Shown here: piece by piece, positions 8,385 through 16,780 of the stretch
How positions within the stretch are numbered: the first letter of the stretch is position 1
Layout of the letters: every line of letters begins with the position of its first letter
DNA from: CAWBLP01 sp963721065
Lineage (GTDB): Bacteria > Pseudomonadota > Alphaproteobacteria > Acetobacterales > Acetobacteraceae
Reading direction: 5' to 3'
Assembly: GCA_963721065.1 (NCBI GenBank)
Contig: CAVRHO010000008.1
Location: 310,001-374,000 of the forward strand
DNA: 64,000 bases
Program-made: the position numbers and the translations under genes
Notes under the pieces: model-generated
What the model was told of the DNA's origin: nothing
Databases searched by the model: none
The model's input: only the letters and a program-made list of their open reading frames with translations

Positions 8385-8597
8385 ATGCGGTCGTTCCTGA
8401 TTACCTTCGGCCTGATCCTGGTTGTCCTGGGACTTGCCTGGCCCTGGCTTGCACGGCTGGGACTCGGCCATTTGCCCGGCGACATCAGCGTGCAGCGTCC
8501 GGGTTTCCGCTTCTACGCGCCGCTGGGCAGCAGCCTGGTGATTTCCATCGTGCTGTCGCTGGTGGTGACACTGATCGCGTGGTTCTGGCGCCGCTGA
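8385..8597 (+). CDS. DUF2905 family small membrane protein
   Basis: A 70-residue protein with two hydrophobic segments (about 4-22 and 46-66) flanking the motif GLGHLPGDISVQRPGFRFYAP, which is the hallmark of DUF2905. The start ATG at 8385 matches the usual family start; an in-frame GTG lies three codons earlier. Function unknown; it presumably sits in the inner membrane. It converges on hisA and has no obvious operon partner. Confidence 0.8.
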   Translation: MRSFLITFGLILVVLGLAWPWLARLGLGHLPGDISVQRPGFRFYAPLGSSLVISIVLSLVVTLIAWFWRR

Positions 8598-8663
8598 TCC
8601 GCACCGCAGCGGTCCAGCACGCCCCGCGGATCACCCGGCCAGCAAAGCCAGCCCCTCCGCGGA

Positions 8664-9398
8664 TCACCCGGCGAGCAGAGCCAGCGCGTCCGCGGGTTGC
8701 ACCCGGCCGTCATAGAGGGCCCGCCCGACGATCACGCCCTCGATCCGGGTGCCCTCGGCGGCGGACTTCAGCGCTTCCAGGTCCCGCAGGCTGCCAACGC
8801 CGCCGGACGCAATCACCGGCGTCGTCACCCGCTGTGCCAGCGCCACCGTCTGCTCCAGGTTCAGCCCGGCCAGCATGCCGTCGCGCCCGATATCCGTGTA
8901 GATGATCGCGGCCACCCCGGCGTCCTCGAACCGCAGCGCCAGGTCCACCGCCGGAATCGTCGAGCGCTCCGCCCAGCCTTCGGTGGCGACGAACCCGTCA
9001 CGCGCGTCGATCCCCACGGCGATGCGGCCGGGAAAGCTGCGGCAGGCCTCCATCACCAAGGGCGGGTTCTTCGCCGCGGCACTGCCCAGGATCACGCGCC
9101 GCACACCGGCGTCCAACCAGGCGGCGATGCGCGGCAGGTCGCGGATGCCGCCGCCCAGTTGCACCGGCAGGGTCACCGCGCCGAGGATCGCCCGCACAGC
9201 CGCCTCGTTCACCGGCCGGCCGGCGAAGGCGCCGTTCAGATCGACCACGTGCAGCCAGGCAAAGCCGGCGTCCTGCCAGGCCCGCGCCTGCGCGGCCGGA
9301 TCGGCGGAATACACCGTGGCCTGGTCCATCTCGCCGCGCTTCAGGCGGACGCACTGGCCGTCCTTCAGGTCGATGGCGGGATACAGCGTCAGCGGCAT
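8664..9398 (-). CDS. hisA: Phosphoribosylformimino-5-aminoimidazole carboxamide ribotide isomerase
   Basis: A 244-residue TIM barrel, the usual length for HisA, catalysing the fourth step of histidine synthesis (ProFAR to PRFAR isomerisation) in the cytoplasm. Motifs: YPAIDLKDGQCVRL with the catalytic Asp, GGGIRD and GSAAAKNP phosphate-site loops, AVGIDARDG with the second catalytic Asp, YTDIGRDGML, and ASGGVGSL. Its start overlaps the stop of the acetyltransferase gene by one base (TGATG). Last gene of a unit transcribed DUF2628, hisH, GNAT, hisA. hisF, often next to hisA, is not here. Confidence 0.96.
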   Translation of the reverse strand: MPLTLYPAIDLKDGQCVRLKRGEMDQATVYSADPAAQARAWQDAGFAWLHVVDLNGAFAGRPVNEAAVRAILGAVTLPVQLGGGIRDLPRIAAWLDAGVRRVILGSAAAKNPPLVMEACRSFPGRIAVGIDARDGFVATEGWAERSTIPAVDLALRFEDAGVAAIIYTDIGRDGMLAGLNLEQTVALAQRVTTPVIASGGVGSLRDLEALKSAAEGTRIEGVIVGRALYDGRVQPADALALLAG

Positions 9399-9964
9399 CA
9401 GTTCTGGTCCTGGTTCTTCCGCGGGCGCAACCGCTTGTAGTAGTAGAAGCCGCGCACGACCTTGCCGCGCACCAGGGCGTATTCCGGGTGCACGCCCCAG
9501 CGCGCATAGCCCAGCGACTCGTACAGCCGGATCGCGACTTCCTGCGTCTCGCGCACGTCCAGGTTCAGGACGTGGTAGCCCAGTTCGCGCGCCCGCTCCT
9601 CCACCGCCACGGTCAGTGTGCGCGCCAGGCCGTGGCCGCGGGCATAGGGCGCGATGAACGCGTGCATCAGGTGCGCGGCGAACGCCTGCGCCTCATTGTT
9701 GCGCGGCGGGCGCACCAGGTGGGCGGAGCCGACGATCCCGCCGTTCAGGCGGGCGACGAACAGCTCCCGTTCCGGCACCAGCAGCACGCCGCGGAAATAG
9801 GTTTCCAGCGCCAGGCGGCCGGGCGGGTTGATCCAGCCGAAGCCGCCGCCGTCGATGATGGCGGCGTCGGTGGCTTCGCACAGGGCGTGCATGTCGTCTT
9901 CGGTGAACTCGGTCAGGCGCTCGATCAGCACCTCGGGTTCGGGCGGGGAGAGAGTCTCGGACAT
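9398..9964 (-). CDS. GNAT-family N-acetyltransferase within the his operon
   Basis: 188 residues with a GNAT acetyl-CoA site: MHAFIAPYARGHGLARTL gives the R/Q-x-x-G-x-G/A loop, followed by LNLDVRETQEVAIRLYESLGY, the typical motif B. A YYYKRL tail follows. It lies four bases after hisH and overlaps hisA by one base, so it is translated with the histidine genes. The acceptor substrate cannot be read from sequence. It is not a known enzyme of histidine synthesis; it may be a passenger or a moonlighting modifier. Confidence 0.88.
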   Translation of the reverse strand: MSETLSPPEPEVLIERLTEFTEDDMHALCEATDAAIIDGGGFGWINPPGRLALETYFRGVLLVPERELFVARLNGGIVGSAHLVRPPRNNEAQAFAAHLMHAFIAPYARGHGLARTLTVAVEERARELGYHVLNLDVRETQEVAIRLYESLGYARWGVHPEYALVRGKVVRGFYYYKRLRPRKNQDQN

Positions 9965-9968
9965 CGTA

Positions 9969-10607
9969 TCAGGGCTGCCAGCGCAGGAAGTTGGTCAGGA
10001 TGCGAATCCCCACTTCCTGGCTCTTTTCGACGTGGAACTGAGTGCCGCAGCGGTTGCCGGCGGCGACGAAGGCGACGACCGGGCCGCCGTAATCGGTAGT
10101 GGCGATCACCTGCGCCGGGTCGGCCTCCGCCAGCGCATAGCTGTGTACGAAATACACGTGGTCGCCGGGCGCCAGCCCATCCAGCAGCGGATGCGCGCCG
10201 GGGCGAAAATCCAGCGCGTTCCAGCCCATCTGCGGCAGGCGCAGGCCGGGGGCGGGCATTTCGGCGACATCGCCTTTGATCCAGCCGAAGCCGGGCATGA
10301 CTTCATGCTCCAGCCCGCGCTGGGCCATCAGTTGCATGCCGACGCAGATGCCGAAGAACGGGGTGCCGGCATCGGTGGCGCGTTCGATCGCCGCCCGCAT
10401 GCCGGTGACGGCGGCCAGGCCGCGGGCGCAGTCGGCGAAGGCACCCTGGCCGGGCAGAACGATGCGGTCGGCGGCGGCGACATAGGCGGGGTCGGCGGTG
10501 ACGGCGACCTCGGCGTCCACGCCGGCGCGTTCCGCCGCCAGGGCCAGCGCGCGGGAGGCGGAGGCCAGGTTGCCGCTGCCGTAGTCCACCACGGCGATCT
10601 TCATCAT
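9969..10607 (-). CDS. hisH: Imidazole glycerol phosphate synthase, glutaminase subunit
   Basis: 212 residues of class I glutamine amidotransferase. It releases ammonia from glutamine for HisF, which makes imidazole glycerol phosphate and AICAR. Motifs: VVDYGSGNLASASRAL at the N-terminus, the nucleophile elbow FFGICVGMQL (Cys), and the QFHVEKSQ stretch carrying the catalytic His and Glu. The start overlaps the end of the DUF2628 gene by four bases (ATGA). Partner hisF is outside the window. Confidence 0.96.
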   Translation of the reverse strand: MMKIAVVDYGSGNLASASRALALAAERAGVDAEVAVTADPAYVAAADRIVLPGQGAFADCARGLAAVTGMRAAIERATDAGTPFFGICVGMQLMAQRGLEHEVMPGFGWIKGDVAEMPAPGLRLPQMGWNALDFRPGAHPLLDGLAPGDHVYFVHSYALAEADPAQVIATTDYGGPVVAFVAAGNRCGTQFHVEKSQEVGIRILTNFLRWQP

Positions 10608-10981
10608 GCGTGCTCCGGCGGCAGGAAGCGGCCCGCCAGGTCGGGGCGGCGGGCGAGGAGGCGGCCGAGCGCCTCGGTCTCGGTGGCGGCGGCGATCACG
10701 TGGGTAAGCTGGTAGCCGTGCAGGCGCACCGACCAGCGGCGCAGGTCATGGCCGGACAGGCCGATCAGGATTGCCTGGCCGAGCAGCAGCACGGTGGTGG
10801 CGGGTTCGGCGGTCAGCACGCCGATCAGGATGCTGGCGGCGAGGTCCAGCGCGGCGGGAATCCACGCGCGGTGCCAGGCCAGCCAGAGCGGGCCGAACAG
10901 CAGCGCGCCCCAGGAAAAGCCCTCCCGCACCAGGACCGGCGCGGCGTTGGCACGCATGTGGATGGTCCAGAAGCGCATCAC
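10604..10981 (-). CDS. DUF2628 family membrane protein
   Basis: 125 residues beginning MMRFWTIHM, with the DUF2628 signature FSWGALLFGPLWLAWHRAW and further hydrophobic segments (about 45-60 and 62-75). Function unknown. It stands between hisB and hisH and is coupled to hisH by a four-base overlap, so it belongs to the his unit. An arginine-rich stretch (GHDLRRWSVRLHGYQL) follows the membrane part. Confidence 0.85.
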   Translation of the reverse strand: MMRFWTIHMRANAAPVLVREGFSWGALLFGPLWLAWHRAWIPAALDLAASILIGVLTAEPATTVLLLGQAILIGLSGHDLRRWSVRLHGYQLTHVIAAATETEALGRLLARRPDLAGRFLPPEHA

Positions 10982-11006
10982 GCGGGCCGCCCGGTGTGGC
11001 CGTCGC

Positions 11007-11048
11007 GGTGGCCATGGCTGTTACCGAGGTGGCCATGGCTGTTACCGA
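11007..11048. repeat. Tandem 21-bp duplication
   Basis: Two exact copies of the 21-base unit GGTGGCCATGGCTGTTACCGA in the gap between hisB and the DUF2628 gene. Directly after it (about 11050-11130) comes a degenerate family B fragment: GTGGCGGGCC..., then CGCCACCCACGACTTG. No gene lies here. Confidence 0.85.
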
Positions 11049-11168
11049 ATCGTGGCGGGCCCTCGGGTCGCGCGGCAGGCGCGCCCAGGGACAGGCCCCG
11101 GTGCGCCACCCACGACTTGCCGTAGCGGCATGCGGACCATGTGCAGCTCGCGATTTCGGCCGCAGCGA

Positions 11169-11759
11169 TCACAGCGCGCCCTTGGTGGATGGGATCGCGT
11201 CGCCGGCGCGGGGATCCGGCTCGACCGCCATGCGCAGGGCGCGCGCGGTGGCCTTGAAGCAGGACTCCGCCACGTGGTGGGCGTTGTGGCCGGCTCGGCG
11301 GGTCAGGTGCAGGGTCAGCAGGCCGGTCATGGCGAAGGCCCGGAAGAACTCCTCGAACAGTTCGGTGTCCATCTCGCCGATCTTGGGGCGCTGGAAGTCC
11401 ACGTTCCAGGCCAGGAACGGCCGGCCGGACAGGTCCACCGCGGCCTCGGCCAGGGCCTCATCCATCGGGATCAACGCGTGGCCGAAGCGGCGGATGCCGC
11501 GCTTGTCACCCAGCGCCTGGGCGAAGGCGCGGCCGAGCACGATGCCGACATCCTCGGTGGTATGGTGGAAGTCGATGTGCAGGTCGCCCTTGGCGTGCAC
11601 CGTCAGGTCGAACAGGCCGTGCCGCGTCAGCGCGGTCAGCATGTGGTCGAGGAAACCGATGCCGGTGCTGATCTCGGCCTGGCCCGTGCCGTCCAGCGAC
11701 AGGGTCAGGCTGATATCGGTCTCGGAAGTGGTGCGGGTCAGGGACGCGGTTCGGGCCAT
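11169..11759 (-). CDS. hisB: Imidazoleglycerol-phosphate dehydratase
   Basis: 196 residues, the size of a single-function HisB. It dehydrates imidazole glycerol phosphate to imidazole acetol phosphate using Mn. I chose the ATG at 11759 (ARTASLTRTTSETDI), which gives the usual family start; a frame running to 11879 would overlap lutC and adds a low-complexity leader. Metal-ligand histidines are visible in FLDHM, DFHHTTEDVG and AGHNAHHVAESCFK. The 187-base gap to the DUF2628 gene contains a tandem repeat and a family B remnant, so co-transcription with hisH and hisA is possible but not certain. Confidence 0.95.
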   Translation of the reverse strand: MARTASLTRTTSETDISLTLSLDGTGQAEISTGIGFLDHMLTALTRHGLFDLTVHAKGDLHIDFHHTTEDVGIVLGRAFAQALGDKRGIRRFGHALIPMDEALAEAAVDLSGRPFLAWNVDFQRPKIGEMDTELFEEFFRAFAMTGLLTLHLTRRAGHNAHHVAESCFKATARALRMAVEPDPRAGDAIPSTKGAL

Positions 11760-11862
11760 GGCGGCGCCAGCACTACTCTCGCGAGTGCCACCGGGTCCAG
11801 CGCCGCCGAACCGATCCGGGTTGGCCGCGATGCGCGGGTCGGTTCGCCCGTCGCCGGCAGGG

Positions 11863-12547
11863 TCATCCGTCGGTGTCACCGGTGTCCTCCAGCAGCACCA
11901 CGTGCAGCCGGCGCGGGCCGTGGGCGCCCAGTTCCAGCGTCTGTTCGATATCGGCCGAGCGCGACGGCCCCGTCACCAGCATCACGTTCCGCGGCATCCC
12001 GCCCCGTTCGGCGCGCAGCAGGTCCCAGGCTTCCTCATAGGCGCCGACCAGGCGGGAGGCGCGCAGCACGACGATGCGTGGTGTCGGCCAGCAGGTTGAG
12101 CGTGGTGGGCCGCTCCGGCGCGCTGGGCAGCATCAGCGTGCCGGTCTCGGCGATGGCGGCGAAGGCGTGCTGGACGCTGACCGCGTCGGTGGGTTCCGCT
12201 TTGCCCTCGCGGATGGTCAGCAGCGGGCGGGCGGACCAGTCGATCTCCTGCAGCTCCGGGTGCGGGGCCATGACCAGTTGGCTCGGCAGGTTCTGCGCCG
12301 AGAGGTAGTCGGTCACGACGCCGGGGATGGAAGCGGTGTCCGGGACACGGACCACCGAGCCGAACTCCTTTTCCACGTTGCGCACGAACAGGTCGATCTG
12401 CTCCGGGTGCGGCAGGCGGGACCGGGCGGGAATCAGGTGGCGCGGGTGGGTGGCCAGGCGGCCGCGCAGCATCGCCACCTGGTCGTCGGGGAGCGGACCG
12501 CGGCGCAGGCCGCGCCGGATCGCGGTGAGCATGGCGTCCCGGCTCAT
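11863..12547 (-). pseudogene. lutC: Lactate utilisation protein C (LUD domain), frameshifted
   Basis: LutC/YkgG-type LUD-domain protein, part of the LutABC complex that oxidises L-lactate to pyruvate. It begins MSRDAMLTAIRRGLRRG and has TLMLPSAPERPTTLNLLAD in the central region. Around 12070-12080 a one-base shift moves the reading to another frame, which resumes with VVLRASRLVGAYEEAWDLL and NVMLVTGPSRSADIEQTL, the conserved family end, to the stop at 11863. Removing a single base (for example G12076) joins the two halves as LLADTTIVVLRAS. The protein is truncated as sequenced; this is either real decay or a sequencing error. Confidence 0.85.
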
Positions 12548-12726
12548 CGCAGGTCTCCAGGCATTGGCGTGCTGGTGCAATCCGGGGCGGGGCCGGACGG
12601 TTGGCCAGGGGTGACGAGCTCGCGCGGAAGGGCAGCAGAACGTCCGGGTTGTGCGGCCCCATCCGGCCGCGCCGCCGAGGGCTTGGCGCGAAGGAACCGG
12701 ATTGGAGATGCGGCCACGTGCCCCCC

Positions 12727-12815
12727 CGTCATGGCCGGCGAAGGCCCGCCATCCACGACTTTCTCGCATGCAACCCAGAAAAGCCGTGGGTGGCGGGCCT
12801 TCGCCCGCCACGACG
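12727..12815. repeat. Dispersed REP-doublet, family B, copy 2 (short centre)
   Basis: An 89-base copy with both arms (CGTCATGGCCGGCGAAGG... and ...GGGCCTTCGCCCGCCACGACG) but a shortened centre around GCATGCAACCC. It lies in the 326-base gap between lutB and lutC, so it separates two genes that are normally adjacent. The rest of the gap shows no gene. Confidence 0.85.
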
Positions 12816-12873
12816 CACGTGATGCCTGTGCCGAATGACGCCGCCATTTCTGCTTGGGGCTCGAGAGGTGCCA

Positions 12874-14307
12874 TTACCGCATCCTCCCTGAACGCTGCTC
12901 CCGGGCGTAGCGGGAAAAGAAGGTGTCACCCTCCGGCGCCGGCAGGTCGCGGCCTTCGGTCCAGCCGCGCGCCAGGGGCAGGCTGGTGAAGCGCCCGCGC
13001 CGCCGTCCGGCCCAGCCCAGGCCGAAGGCCGCCGCACGCGTGGCCCAGCGGTACAGCGACGGGCGCTGGGCCATATAGCTCCACAGGCCGAGATTCCGCC
13101 GCGCGGCCCCGGGCGTCAGGTGGCGTTCGAACTCCCGTGTGCGCCAGTTGCGCATCAGCTTGGGCAGCGGGATCTTCACCGGGCAGACGCTCTCGCACTT
13201 GCCGCAGAAGGTGGAGGCATTGGGCAGGTGCCCCGCCTGGTCCACGCCCACCAGCGCCGGCGTCAGCACGCTGCCCATCGGGCCGGGATACACCCAGCCA
13301 TAGGCGTGCCCGCCCACCGCGCCATAGACCGGGCAGTGGTTCATGCAGGCGGCGCAGCGGATGCAGCGCAGCATCTCCTGGAACTCGCTGCCCAGCATGG
13401 CGGAGCGGCCGTTGTCCACCAGCACCACGTGGTATTCGTCGGGGCCGTCCAGGTCGCCGGGGCGGCGGGCGCCGGTGGAGAACGTGGTGTACACCGAGAA
13501 GTCCTGGCCGGTCGCCGACCGCGCCAGCACCCGCAGCAGGGAGGTGCAGTCCTCCAGCGTGGGGACCATCTTCTCGATGCTGGCCAGCACGATGTGCACG
13601 CGCGGCAGGGTCTGGGTCAGGTCGCCGTTGCCCTCGTTGGTGACGATGACGCTGCTGCCGGTCTCGGCGATCAGGAAGTTGGCGCCGGTGATGCCGACAT
13701 CGGCGGTCAGGAACTTCTGGCGCAGCTTGGTGCGGGCTTCGGTCAGGATGTCGCGGCGTTCGCGGAACTCGCGGTCGGCGGGCAGGTCCGTGTGGGATTT
13801 GCGGAAGCTCTCCTCCCAGTCCTCCTTATTCAGGTGGAAGGCGGGGGCGATGATGTGGCTGGGCAGCTCGTGGCGGAGCTGGATGATGTATTCGCCCAGG
13901 TCGGTTTCCACCGGGGTGATGCCATGGCGTTCCAGGTGGTGGTTGATGCCCAGCTCCTCGCTGATCATCGACTTGCCCTTGGTCACCGTGCGGGCGCCGG
14001 CGTCCTGGCAGATCTTCAGCACCGCGGCCTGGGCTTCCCCGGAGTTGCTGCACCAGTGGAGCTTGCCGCCGGCCTCGGTCAGGCGGGCCTCGTACTCCTC
14101 CAGGTAGAAGTCCAGGTGCGCCAGGGTGTGGTTCTTGATGTCGCGCGCGGTGTCGCGCAGCGTCTCGAACTCCGGCAGGGCGTCGCGAGCGGCGCTGCGG
14201 CGGGCGATGAAGCTGGGGCCGCTGCGGGCGAGCGCCTTCTGCAACCCCGGGTCGGTGATGGCGCGGTGGGCGTTCTGCTTGAAGGCGGGCGACGTGACCG
14301 TGGGCAT
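12874..14307 (-). CDS. lutB: Lactate utilisation iron-sulfur protein B
   Basis: 477 residues, normal for LutB/YkgF. It starts PTVTSPAFKQNAHRAITDP. The N-terminal LUD domain includes TKGKSMISEELGIN and ADVGITGANFLIAETGS. The C-terminal ferredoxin-like part has two 4Fe-4S motifs: CIRCAACMNHCP and CGKCESVCP. It transfers electrons in L-lactate oxidation, probably at the membrane face. lutC follows after a repeat-filled 326-base gap and is frameshifted. lutA, usually upstream, is absent; the unrelated esterase gene is divergent. The complex cannot be complete from this locus alone. Confidence 0.93.
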   Translation of the reverse strand: MPTVTSPAFKQNAHRAITDPGLQKALARSGPSFIARRSAARDALPEFETLRDTARDIKNHTLAHLDFYLEEYEARLTEAGGKLHWCSNSGEAQAAVLKICQDAGARTVTKGKSMISEELGINHHLERHGITPVETDLGEYIIQLRHELPSHIIAPAFHLNKEDWEESFRKSHTDLPADREFRERRDILTEARTKLRQKFLTADVGITGANFLIAETGSSVIVTNEGNGDLTQTLPRVHIVLASIEKMVPTLEDCTSLLRVLARSATGQDFSVYTTFSTGARRPGDLDGPDEYHVVLVDNGRSAMLGSEFQEMLRCIRCAACMNHCPVYGAVGGHAYGWVYPGPMGSVLTPALVGVDQAGHLPNASTFCGKCESVCPVKIPLPKLMRNWRTREFERHLTPGAARRNLGLWSYMAQRPSLYRWATRAAAFGLGWAGRRRGRFTSLPLARGWTEGRDLPAPEGDTFFSRYAREQRSGRMR

Positions 14308-14562
14308 CCGGACTCCTGTGGGGGCGTGCGGCGGGTGACCGGGGTTATCCCCGTTTGCCGGGGGATGCGGCAAGGGGCGTGCTTCGGGCGGGGGTGTCTG
14401 GTGCTGTCCTGGCCGGGTGTGTCTTGTTCTTGTGTCTCAGCCGTGCGGTGCAGTTCAGGTGGGTGCGATGCCCTGTCGCACCGTCGTGTTGACATGCAGC
14501 AATAGATTGGACGCCAATGTTGCCGCGCCGCGACCTCGCTGCTTCACCCAGGAGGACTGCCG

Positions 14563-15456
14563 ATGGCGAATGCGGAAATCGACGTCATCCGGGCGGCGCT
14601 GGCCGCCAGCGCGCGGCCGAGCGACATGGCGGGGCGACGGGCTCGCCTGAATGCGCTGGGCGCGGGGTATGCGGTGCCCGCCGATGTGCGGGTCGAGCCT
14701 GTTCTGGCCAACGGGGTCGCGGCCGAGTGGACCACCACGCCGGACGCCGACCCGGCCCGCGTGCTGATGTTCCTGCATGGCGGCGGCTATGTCTCGGGGT
14801 CGCTGAACAGCCACCGTCACATGGTGGCGCAGGCGGGGCGGGAGGCGCGGGCCCGGACCCTGGCGCTGGACTACCGGCTGGCGCCCGAACACCCCTTCCC
14901 CGCCGCACTGGACGATGCGCTGGCGGGCTACCGCTTCCTGCTGGCGCAGGGTGTCGCGCCGCAGCGGATTGCGCTGTGCGGCGAGAGTGCCGGCGGCGGC
15001 CTGGCGGTGGCGACGATGGTCGCGCTGCGGGATGCCGGGGATCCGTTGCCGGGCTGCGCCTGGCTGAGTTCTCCCTGGACCGACCTGGCGCAGACCGGTG
15101 CGACGATCCGGACCAAGGAGGCGGTGGATCCGCTGATCAGCAAGCCGTACCTGGACGAGCTTGCGGCGGCCTATCTGAACGGGACCGACCCTGGGAACCC
15201 GCTGGTCTCGCCCATCCACGCCGATCTGCACGGGCTGCCGCCCTGGCTGGTCTTCGTGGGGTCGGCCGAAACGCTGCTGGACGATTCGGTGCGGATCGCC
15301 GCGGTCGCCGGCGCGGCGGATGTGCGGGTGACGCTGGAGATCTGGCCGGACATGATCCACGCCTTCACGCTGTTCTACCAGCAGGTTGCGGTTGCGCGTC
15401 AGGCGCTGGAACGGATGGGGGCGTTCGTGCAGGCGATGACGAGCGGTGGCTCGTGA
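14563..15456 (+). CDS. Alpha/beta hydrolase, hormone-sensitive-lipase (GDXG) family esterase
   Basis: 297 residues. Family motifs: the oxyanion-hole FLHGGGYVSGS, LDYRLAPEHPFPAAL, the nucleophile elbow CGESAGGG (Ser), a later Asp in the LLDDSVRIA region, and the His of DMIHAFTLF. It hydrolyses short acyl esters in the cytoplasm; the substrate is unknown. The start is backed by AGGAGG about eight bases upstream. Divergent from lutB; a family B repeat follows it. No cofactor domain or signal peptide. Confidence 0.9.
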   Translation: MANAEIDVIRAALAASARPSDMAGRRARLNALGAGYAVPADVRVEPVLANGVAAEWTTTPDADPARVLMFLHGGGYVSGSLNSHRHMVAQAGREARARTLALDYRLAPEHPFPAALDDALAGYRFLLAQGVAPQRIALCGESAGGGLAVATMVALRDAGDPLPGCAWLSSPWTDLAQTGATIRTKEAVDPLISKPYLDELAAAYLNGTDPGNPLVSPIHADLHGLPPWLVFVGSAETLLDDSVRIAAVAGAADVRVTLEIWPDMIHAFTLFYQQVAVARQALERMGAFVQAMTSGGS

Positions 15457-15536
15457 GGGGAGCGGCTCGGACTGATTCCAGCCGGCGTTGAGCGCAGCAC
15501 ACCGGGCATCGTGATTGGCCTTCGCCGGCGGTACCA

Positions 15537-15677
15537 CGTCGTGGTGGGCGAAGGCCCGCCACCCATGACTTCGGCATGCCGAAGGCAGCAGGTGTGACGC
15601 CAACCTCCGAACGGCATTTGGAAAGAGGCGTTCCACACGACGAATTCGTGGGTGACGGGCCTTCGCCCACCACGACG
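15537..15677. repeat. Dispersed REP-doublet, family B, copy 3
   Basis: 141 bases with left arm CGTCGTGGTGGGCGAAGG and right arm ...CTTCGCCCACCACGACG, the best-preserved arm pair in the window. The centre contains CCGAAGGCA and GCGTTCC as in copy 1 but otherwise differs. It lies between two convergent genes, the esterase and mltG. Confidence 0.88.
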
Positions 15678-15747
15678 CTACGGTCTGCCAGTGGTCACTG
15701 GCGCAAGGACCGAGGTGAATTCGACGACACCTCCCGGCGGGTAACGA

Positions 15748-16764
15748 TCAGTCCCGCACCGCCGGTTTGCCCGGCGGGTCCGCCGCGCGCGCCCGCTGGG
15801 CCGCCTCATGCGCCCGCCACGCCGCCACGTTCCGCTCCTGCTCCGCCAGCGTGCGGGCAAACACATGCCCCCCCTTCCCGTCCGCCACGAAATACAGGTC
15901 GTCGCTGTCCATCGGATGCAGCACGGCCCGGATCGAGGCGATGCCCGGCGAGCAGATCGGCCCCGGCGGCAGCCCACGGTGCCGGTACGTGTTGTATGGA
16001 TCGTCCGAGGCCAGCTCAGACCGGGTCAGCGGGTGGTCCAGCGTGCCGGAGCCCTCGCTCGCCGCATAAACCACCGTGGGATCCGCCTGCAGGCGCATGC
16101 CCTTGCGCAGCCGGTTGAGATACACCGCCGCGACATGCGGCCGCTCGGCCGGCAACGCGGTTTCCCGCTCGACGATGCTGGCCAGGATCACCGCCTGCTG
16201 CGGGCTGGACAGCGGCAGGTCCGGCGCGCGGTTCGCCCACGCCCTGGCCAGCGCGTGCCGCATGGCGGCCTCGGCCCGGCGGAGAATGCCGGAGCGGGAC
16301 GCGCCATAGACATAGGCATAGGTCTGCGGCAGCACGCTGCCCTCGGGCGGCGGCCTGACGGTGCCGGTGGCCGCGGCGGCGCCGTTGAGCACGGCGGCGA
16401 TCTGCTGTCCCGTCAGCCCTTCCGGGATGGTCACCATGTGCTCCACCGGCGACGCGCTGCGCAGCACGGTCAGCACCTGGCGCAGCGAGGCATGGGCCGG
16501 AAACGCCAGTTCCGCCGCGTGCAGCGGGCCGTCATGCGCGGTGGTCGCCACCGCCACGCGGAACAGCCGCACCGATTGGATCGCATGGTGGTCCCGCAAC
16601 ACCTGCGCCACCTCGGTGACGCTGCCACGCGGCACCACGATGTCGGCGGCCTCCGGCAACGGGCCGGGCCGGTCCATCACCTGGCGGGCCACCCCGAAGC
16701 CGATGACGAAGCAGGCGATCGCCACAGTCCCCGCCAGGGCGAGCCCGGCGAGGACGGAGCGCAA
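15748..16764 (-). CDS. mltG: Endolytic murein transglycosylase MltG
   Basis: 338 residues. One N-terminal membrane helix (about 5-27, LAGLALAGTVAIACFVIGFG) anchors a periplasmic YceG-like domain. Motifs: TIPEGLTGQQIA, LLP-type QTYAYVYG, the catalytic ASIVERET (Glu), LQADPTVVYA, and YNTYRHRGLPPGPICSPG. It cuts nascent peptidoglycan strands and sets glycan length. It is the last gene of the fab cluster, 16 bases after fabF, an arrangement common in proteobacteria. The C-terminal tail is alanine/arginine-rich. Confidence 0.93.
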   Translation of the reverse strand: MRSVLAGLALAGTVAIACFVIGFGVARQVMDRPGPLPEAADIVVPRGSVTEVAQVLRDHHAIQSVRLFRVAVATTAHDGPLHAAELAFPAHASLRQVLTVLRSASPVEHMVTIPEGLTGQQIAAVLNGAAAATGTVRPPPEGSVLPQTYAYVYGASRSGILRRAEAAMRHALARAWANRAPDLPLSSPQQAVILASIVERETALPAERPHVAAVYLNRLRKGMRLQADPTVVYAASEGSGTLDHPLTRSELASDDPYNTYRHRGLPPGPICSPGIASIRAVLHPMDSDDLYFVADGKGGHVFARTLAEQERNVAAWRAHEAAQRARAADPPGKPAVRD

Positions 16765-16780
16765 ACGGCGGCGTGCAGGT

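Noticed and set aside
15365..15673. Frames giving VGEGPSPT and WVAGLRPP peptides at several loci
   Set aside because: These are translations of family B arms, not a protein family; the same peptides appear in intergenic copies on both strands.
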